A program made the position numbers and the translations under genes. A stretch of 64,000 nucleotides of DNA from Callorhinus ursinus (taxonomy: Eukaryota > Chordata > Mammalia > Carnivora > Otariidae): NCBI RefSeq assembly GCF_003265705.1, contig NW_020312827.1, positions 16,747,948 through 16,811,947 on the forward strand, written 5' to 3'. Below, in pieces: positions 58,042 to 64,000 of the stretch. Every line of letters starts with the position of its first letter. Position 1 is the first letter of the stretch. Below the pieces are notes generated by a model. It did not search any database and was not told where the DNA came from. It was given only the letters and a program-made list of their open reading frames with translations.

Positions 58042-59334
58042 CACTGCAAGTTCTTTTCATGGTCAATGTCAATTCTCAATATCTTTTGGTGTTTACATGA
58101 ACTTGGTGTTATCCATGTCTTAAAATATCTAAATAAGAGAAAGAAATGGCTGATTAAGTACACAGACAGATCTTGAGGTCTCCTTTCCACTTTCTGGACA
58201 CAGACCTATCATCACAGCCTTCCAAATCACCTTTTCACCTTTATGCACACTCTATATATTCATCAAACTCATTTCTTGAAACGTTCTTGATAGTATTCTT
58301 TCTACTTTAAACCACCTGTCAAAACAACCTTTTAATTAGGTTAAGCTGTCTGGGTTTGTGAAAAGGTTTACTGTACTCAGTTGCCCCTGCCATAAAATTA
58401 ATAGTTTGACCAACTTCTGAGGAGACAGATTTTGCACTCGTGAAAGTCAAATTAAATCCACCTTTGCCAAACAGGGAAAAATTGGTGTGTCTGAAACTTT
58501 GAAAGCTGCACTTCATTTATTATAATCTTTCGAGTGCCAAAGTACAAATTAGGTAGAACTGCAGCTGTAAGAAAGCCCGTTATAGCACATTGCTCTTATG
58601 AACCTTTTAGTAGGCAGTGCACCTACAAAATAATTAACAGAGAGAATGACTGTACCAGTGTCAGCATTGCCAAATTTGCGACCAAATTTGCGATAAGCAA
58701 CCAATCATTCAGTAAATTAATATTCCAAAGACTCAAGTATTACGTAGGCCGGTCACTGCACATCATTTCTAGACCACAATTCTGGTATTTTCCAGGAACA
58801 AGGCGCATTTTATTATCAAAACTCAGGAGAATAGGATCGGTTTTATAAAATGCTTTATAATTTCATTCAGGTCTTACTAAAATTGCTTTTAGACCCACAT
58901 TCTTTCAGTTGAAGGAGCAAAGCAAAGGAAATAATATTTAAGGCTGCCTAATCCTGAAGACAAAGTGATTTGGAGTTTTGGGTTGGGATTTCGTTTCTCC
59001 CTCAGCACAGTGCATAAATGGGTCTTCTATTGACTCGGAGATAAAAATGATTCATGATTCCAATTATTATTTAAGGTGTGTAAAGTCTTAAGGTCTCTAA
59101 GGCAGGACTCAAAGTCAACAGTAGAATTAACTAAGACAAAGTGTTCTGATATTTTTCATACAGTCAAAAGGAGTTATCAGAAAAGTTGCAAAAACACTGT
59201 TTTATTTTAAAACATAAGAGGATAAGAATTAATTTAAGACAAATATTGGTTGACTGATTACTTTTGTTTAACCCTGTATTTTCATTCAGTAAATGTACAT
59301 TACTATAGTTCTATAGAGTTTACTAGAAGTACAG
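58042..59334. other. Repeat-free stretch, candidate conserved non-coding element
   Basis: About 1.3 kb without any recognised transposon. From 58300 to 59100 it keeps many CpGs for an AT-rich region ('tttcgagtgcc', 'tacgtaggccgg', 'aaggcgca', 'actcggag'). It has a perfect tandem 12-mer 'ccaaatttgcga' (58670-58681, 58682-58693) followed by GATAAG and CCAAT (58701-58705), and a TAATTA homeodomain-type core (58333-58338). The 104-codon frame at 58534-58848 has no known domain. Enhancer-like function is inference. Confidence 0.35.
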
Positions 59335-59460
59335 AAACCTGGTTTCTTGCTCTTTCCTTGGTGGTACTAGATGTGTGGTTGTAAGGTAGTCACATAATTC
59401 TGAGAAGAGTTAGGTCATCTCTCAAAATTATCTACAAGGGTGATTCTAAAAGTCCAGGGC
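59335..59460 (+). mobile_element. Probable MIR fragment
   Basis: 'ggtactagatgtgtggttgt', 'gtagtcacataattctgaga' and 'tctacaagggtgattctaaa' weakly follow MIR order. Confidence 0.45.
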
Positions 59461-59539
59461 CCAGAAATATTATAATATTTCTTCATATTCTTACACAATA
59501 CTTCTTAACTTAATTGGAACCTTTTTATAACAACATTTT

Positions 59540-59739
59540 GGGGTGCTCAGGTGGCTTAGTTGGTTAAATGTTCACCTCTTGGTTTTGGCTCAGGTCATGA
59601 TCTCAGGGTCATGAGATTGAGCCCCATGTCAGGCTCCACCCTGGGCATGAAGCCTGCTTAAGATTCCCTCACTCCCTCTCCCTCTGCCCCTCTCCCCACT
59701 GCTCTCTCTTTCTCTAAAAAAATAAAATAAATATATACA
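59540..59739 (+). mobile_element. CanSINE
   Basis: Head 'ggggtgctcaggtggcttag', body 'ttggttttggctcaggtcat', tail 'ctaaaaaaataaaataaat'. It abuts the 5' end of a Tigger-like element. The target-site duplication is unclear. Confidence 0.94.
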
Positions 59740-59741
59740 TA

Positions 59742-60078
59742 CAGTTTGTGCTTGAATAGCATGTTTGAACAGTGTGGGTCCATTTATACATGGATTTTTC
59801 ATATAAATACAGGATAGTATGATAAATATATTTTCTTTTCCTTAATGATTTTCTTAATATTTTCTTTTTTCTAGGTTACTGTATTGTAAGAATACAGAAT
59901 ATCATACATATAACATACAAAATATGTGTTAACCAACTGTTTATGTTCTTGGTAAGGCTTCTAGTCAACAGTAAGCTATTAGTAGGTAAGTTTTTGGGGA
60001 ATCAAAAGCTACACATGGATTTTTGACTGCATGAGAAAGTCACTGCCCATAGCCCCCATTGGGTTTATGGGTCAACTT
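59742..60078 (+). mobile_element. Tigger-like (pogo) non-autonomous DNA transposon
   Basis: 337-bp element starting 'cagtttgtgcttgaatagc' and ending 'tttatgggtcaactt', with TA dinucleotides on both sides (59740-59741, 60079-60080) as Tc1/mariner-type transposons leave. Internal blocks 'aatgattttcttaatatttt', 'taacatacaaaatatgtgtt' and 'aggcttctagtcaacagtaa' identify a common mammalian Tigger-type repeat. The terminal inverted repeats are decayed. Confidence 0.75.
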
Positions 60079-60080
60079 TA

Positions 60081-61444
60081 AGTATAGCAAATAAATATTT
60101 TCAATGTTTTCTCACAATTAAATTTTTCATTGTTCTGTAGAAATACTCAAATATAGAAAGTCAAGAACATGAGTTATTTTTAGACAAGCTTTATTAATAA
60201 AATTTAGTGAGATAACTATATTTTAAGTCTCCACTAATTTTAATAATATTTTCATCTGGCCATGAAAAAGAGTCTCAGATATCCTCTATTACAAATTTGC
60301 ATTCAAAACCTACAAATTGAGAATGATCCAGATTAAAATTCCATGAGAAATGTGACCAGATTTAATGGAAAATTCAAAATGATATGCAATTCTTAGTAAA
60401 GTTTAAAACAGAAAAACTTTTCTTTGATTTATATAGTATTTGCATTTCTTAGCTATTCAGTTTGCCTTAAAGCAGCCCCAAAAAGCCTGTTTTGAATTTA
60501 TATGTAAAATGGAGTTTTAGTCTATAGGTTTAGGTATAAACACGCATTTTGGAAGCATGGAAGATATTTAAGAGCTCTACAGGATATGGATAATATTTTT
60601 TTGCAGAACAATCTTGATCATTGCATGATGTCTAAACTTCCTGGCCCCATTCACAAAACTCTAGTAGTGACTACCCCCCAAATGTTATGATAACTAAAAA
60701 TAACCTCCATAAATTTTCAAAATATACCCTGGAGGGTGGTACCATCCCCACTGAGACCCATTGATTTAAGGCTTTACATACAGAAGTACCTAAAGTAAAT
60801 TTCACAGCTTGAATGGTATAATTATGTAAGCCAATAAGTTCCTGTCTTACTATTTAGCAATATACATTAGACTAATGATTCATTTAAAAAATAAAGATCA
60901 TTTTAATTAAAATAAAGCATAAATAAGTTTGCATTTTTGCTCATTCTATGAGACTGTGGGAAAAATAAGAGCAATATATGGGCAATGTGGGATTTTTTTC
61001 TTTCAATCTCACTATAAAATATATGGATCTTAATAAAAATGTTATATATGTCTAACCTAGGCATGAAATCTGAACAGACCATGTCTATCTAGCAACCAGA
61101 TACACAGTATTAGGAAAATACTCTCAGAAACTTATATTCTGGTTACAAAAGAGAACACATGTTTGAGCAGAAACTCATTTTCAAAGTCCCAGCAAAAGAT
61201 TTAAGGAGTTCTGTGTAGTAGTCTGGAAAGGAGAGGGCTGAGTCAAAGGTGGGTATGTCTTTGGCAAATGCTATCTCTAATTCATATAGCTAACTGGACA
61301 GTGTTCCTGGAGAGAGGGACATGATTTTATTTCTATTTTAAGAAAATATAGTAAACTGCTTTTTAACAAACTAAATATCTTAACCCAAGGGATGAGATTG
61401 CTTTTATTTATGATTTTGCATTGAAAGTATTTTGTAATATGTTG
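60081..61444. other. Long unassigned AT-rich stretch
   Basis: About 1.36 kb with no identified repeat and no credible frame. Confidence 0.5.
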
Positions 61445-61460
61445 AGAAATAAAACTCATT

Positions 61461-61671
61461 TTTTATTTTTATTTTTAAAGGTTTTATTCATTTATTTGAG
61501 AGAGAGAGAGAGAGAACATGAGCAGGGGGTGGGGGGAGCTGCAGAGGAAGAGGGAGAAAGCAGGCTCCCCACTGAGCAGAGAGCCCAATGCAGGGCTGGA
61601 TCCCAGGACCCCCGGATCATGACCTGAGTTGAAAACAAACGCTTAAGCAACTGAGCCATCCAGGCGCCCCA
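61461..61671 (-). mobile_element. CanSINE, reverse
   Basis: T-rich tail and (GA)n to head 'gagccatccaggcgcccc'. Imperfect duplication 'agaaataaaactcatt' / 'agaattaaacttatt' (61445-61460, 61672-61686). Confidence 0.95.
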
Positions 61672-61704
61672 AGAATTAAACTTATTAAAAAGACTAGATT
61701 AGAT

Positions 61705-61751
61705 GGATAGATGTACATGTATACATATGCATACGTGCATATATATAATGC

Positions 61752-61790
<39 letters not shown>

Positions 61791-61810
61791 TACATATACA
61801 TATACATTAA
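61705..61810. repeat. Compound (TA)n(CA)n microsatellite
   Basis: TACATG, (TA)n, (CA)n and ACATAT units. The forward frame over it (61711-61965) is repeat-encoded. Confidence 0.93.
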
Positions 61811-61889
61811 TGAGAGAATGGGAACAAATGAATCGACCATGGGTTATTTCAAAGCCCCAGAACAGTTCACCAAATCATGATAATAGCAT

Positions 61890-62095
61890 TTTTAAGTGTC
61901 CATTGTTCTGTGCATTATTCCAAGCCCTTACATATATTAATATAATAATCATAATTATTTTATAAGACAGATGCTATTATATCAGTGTTCCCATTTCACA
62001 GTTAAAAAACTCCAAGAAGACTTAAGTAGCAAGATTTGAATCCCAGCATTCTGGACCCACAGTGTCCTCTTAAACATCATTTTCTACGGTCTCCA
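61890..62095 (-). mobile_element. MIR SINE, reverse
   Basis: 'ttacatatattaatataata', 'tgttcccatttcacagttaa', 'agacttaagtagcaagattt' and 'gaatcccagcattctggacc' read as antisense MIR. Confidence 0.75.
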
Positions 62096-63754
62096 TCAGT
62101 TCTGAGAGCCATGCCACGTGTATGCTAAAAAAAATCATGAAACATAAGTTCAAGTTAGAGCCATGTTAGAGTAAACCTACTGCCTTAGAGACTTTGATAT
62201 GCTAATGTGCATTATGGCTTGATGGAACACATATCCCAAATTTCTTGGACCACTAACTCCTTTTATCATAAACCATTTGACAAAAAATAGTGTGTTCATG
62301 AAACACGTTTGAAAATGCTGCATAATAGTGCCTTTAGCACATTTTGAAAAACAATATTAATAGGGAATGTTAATTCCATATTTTTCACTCTTAAAATGTT
62401 ATCATCAATATTCTAAGTTGTATTTTCAAGTGCTTTATACCAATTTTTGAAAAATATTAATTCATAGACTCCAGAATCTGAGAATGTTGATGGTATACAT
62501 ATATATTTTTAAATTGCAAAAATAGTTTTCTAATTATTGAAACTTTAAAAAGACTGAATCTTTTTGATTATAAAAATCATCAGAGGGCATACTCTGCGAT
62601 TCCAGCATTTTCTTAGAGACCCATATGAAAAGGTATTTATCTTTTTAAAAAATATTCAATAAAACATTTATGATGGCTGTAATGGAGAGCAAATAAATGG
62701 ATAAAATTAGCCTGTTTTTCTTTAAGAAGAATCAGATTTGACCTTATAATATTTAAATTTGAAGTTAATATGTTCAAAAATCAGAGGTACTCCACAATCT
62801 AGGAAGTACAGTAAAATTTAATAATCTAGGATAGATATATTTTAATGAATGCAGTTATGTCAGGAGAGAGAAAAAGAGAAAGAAAAAGACCAAGCAATCC
62901 AGAAAAAGGGTGCTGTATTCTCAGATTTAATCCATTTTCCCATAAACTCCAAATACTTTTATGTCTTTGACATAAACTGTAAAAGTGTTTAAAATTTTCT
63001 GCCTTTAATCTTGTGCTTACAAAATGTAGGTTTTGACTTTCAAAAGACAGCTAGCTTTTCCTTAATTTTTGGATATTTAAGTTCAAGTTAGAAATTTTAG
63101 ATGACTTTCATTCAAATGAGCATATATTATGAGTCATCCACAAAAATTTAAGTATATTAAGCACTTTCTATGGATCTAATCTGTGGTGGAACTGTGGGCT
63201 TCTGAAGTTTCAGATGAAGTCCTTTTCCAGGTAGTGTTCTAGTTTGCTGGTTCCTGTATTTCATGTGAAGATAATGAGAAGTGCTCATTTGAAACACATT
63301 CAAATATGCCTATGCAATGCTCTCAACTCAAATCTTTAAGACTGTAGCATCATGAATATATGGCCTTCTGAGATTAAGAACTGATGTTTTAAAATTGTTT
63401 CCCTAAAAATGAATGACTTCATTACCTACCAAAATATCCTATTTTTCATCCTCTACTATTTTGATTCTTGCTTTGTAATAAAAAATATAAGATAAAAAAA
63501 AGATAAGAAAAAAACAAGTTTCATCATGGGTACGTTTTAGGAAATGGCCAAACATCAAAATATCAAAAACTAAACTATTTGATTCATTAGTTACTTTAGA
63601 GATAATCTATGAGAACCTGTCTATTACCTATTTAACCTTCAACAAAGAAAAGGTCAAGTAATTTGCACTGAGCTTTATAATTCACCTCTAGAGTTTAGAT
63701 GTCATGTAAAAAAAAGTTTTGAATAGAAAACCCTACAAAACACTACATGATTCA
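62096..63754. other. Long unassigned non-coding stretch
   Basis: About 1.66 kb, AT-rich, no recognised repeat and no frame above 60 codons. Confidence 0.5.
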
Positions 63755-64000
63755 ACTTAGGTGCAGTATCTAAAGTAATCAAATTTATAGAGACAGAAGT
63801 TTGACCAGTGGTTACCAGTGGCTATCAGGGAGGAATGGGAAGTTATTGTTTCATGGATACAGAGTTTTATTTTGTGATAATGAAAAAGTTTTTCATATAG
63901 ATAGTGATAATAGCTGTACAACAATGTGAATGCACTTGATGCCACTAAACTATACACTTAAAATGATTAAAATGGTAAATTGTAAGTTCTATTTATTTTG
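63755..64000 (+). mobile_element. Old L1 3' end, cut by window edge
   Basis: 'atttatagagacagaagttt', 'ggaatgggaagttattgttt', 'acaacaatgtgaatgcactt' and 'aaactatacacttaaaatga' follow an old L1 3'UTR. The poly(A) end lies beyond the window. Confidence 0.82.

Noticed and set aside
58534..58848. 104-codon forward frame in the repeat-free block
   Set aside because: Basic composition but no family resemblance; the block is better explained as possible non-coding conserved DNA. Kept only as a point for checking.

Overview
The window is gene-poor nuclear DNA from a carnivoran mammal, probably a caniform of the bear/seal/mustelid group. The evidence is 17 copies of the carnivore tRNA-derived SINE (CanSINE, with the typical 'gggcgcctgggtggctcag' head), carnivore-type L1 elements, and older mammalian repeats (L2, MIR, MER5A, MLT1 LTRs, an ERVL relic). 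The base composition is AT-rich. I see no exon structure, intact host gene, structural RNA gene or CRISPR. Almost every open frame is under 120 codons and lies in repeats or non-coding sequence. The longer ones are broken L1 ORFs.

Layout. 0-5 kb: MER5A, an old L1 in reverse, a long L2, and a younger truncated L1 with a duplicated tail. 5-11 kb: mostly unassigned sequence, with a SINE dimer and single SINEs. 11-15.3 kb: reverse-strand ERVL pol relic, split by an L1 whose target-site duplication is still readable. 15.3-20.2 kb: L2, MLT1 and MIR pieces, including an L2 nested in another L2. 20.9-25.1 kb: one L1 insertion with an inverted 5' half, framed by a 16-bp target-site duplication and carrying three SINEs. 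25-37 kb: L2, MLT1, MIR and MER5A fragments, with a cluster of four SINEs at 29-30.4 kb. 37-42.7 kb: two old forward L1s, one with a 96-bp tandem duplication. 43.8-45.6 kb: a second 5'-inverted L1, on the reverse strand. 46.5-48.1 kb: an ancient reverse L1. 48.2 kb: a 100-N assembly gap next to an (AT)n run. 51.0-58.04 kb: an essentially full-length but dead L1 on the reverse strand (5'UTR, ORF1, ORF2, 3'UTR, poly(A)), with a second L1 3' end directly downstream. 58.04-59.3 kb: repeat-free sequence that retains CpGs and could be a conserved regulatory element. 59.5-64 kb: SINEs, a Tigger-like DNA transposon, MIR and the 3' end of another L1.

No set of genes works together here. The window records layered retrotransposition: MIR/L2, then MER5A, MLT1 and ERVL, then old L1s, then carnivore L1 and CanSINE. 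The order can be read from nesting and target-site duplications. I found no undescribed protein system. The best leads are the candidate conserved element near 58.3-59.1 kb, the double 3' end of the full-length L1, and the two 5'-inverted L1 insertions.
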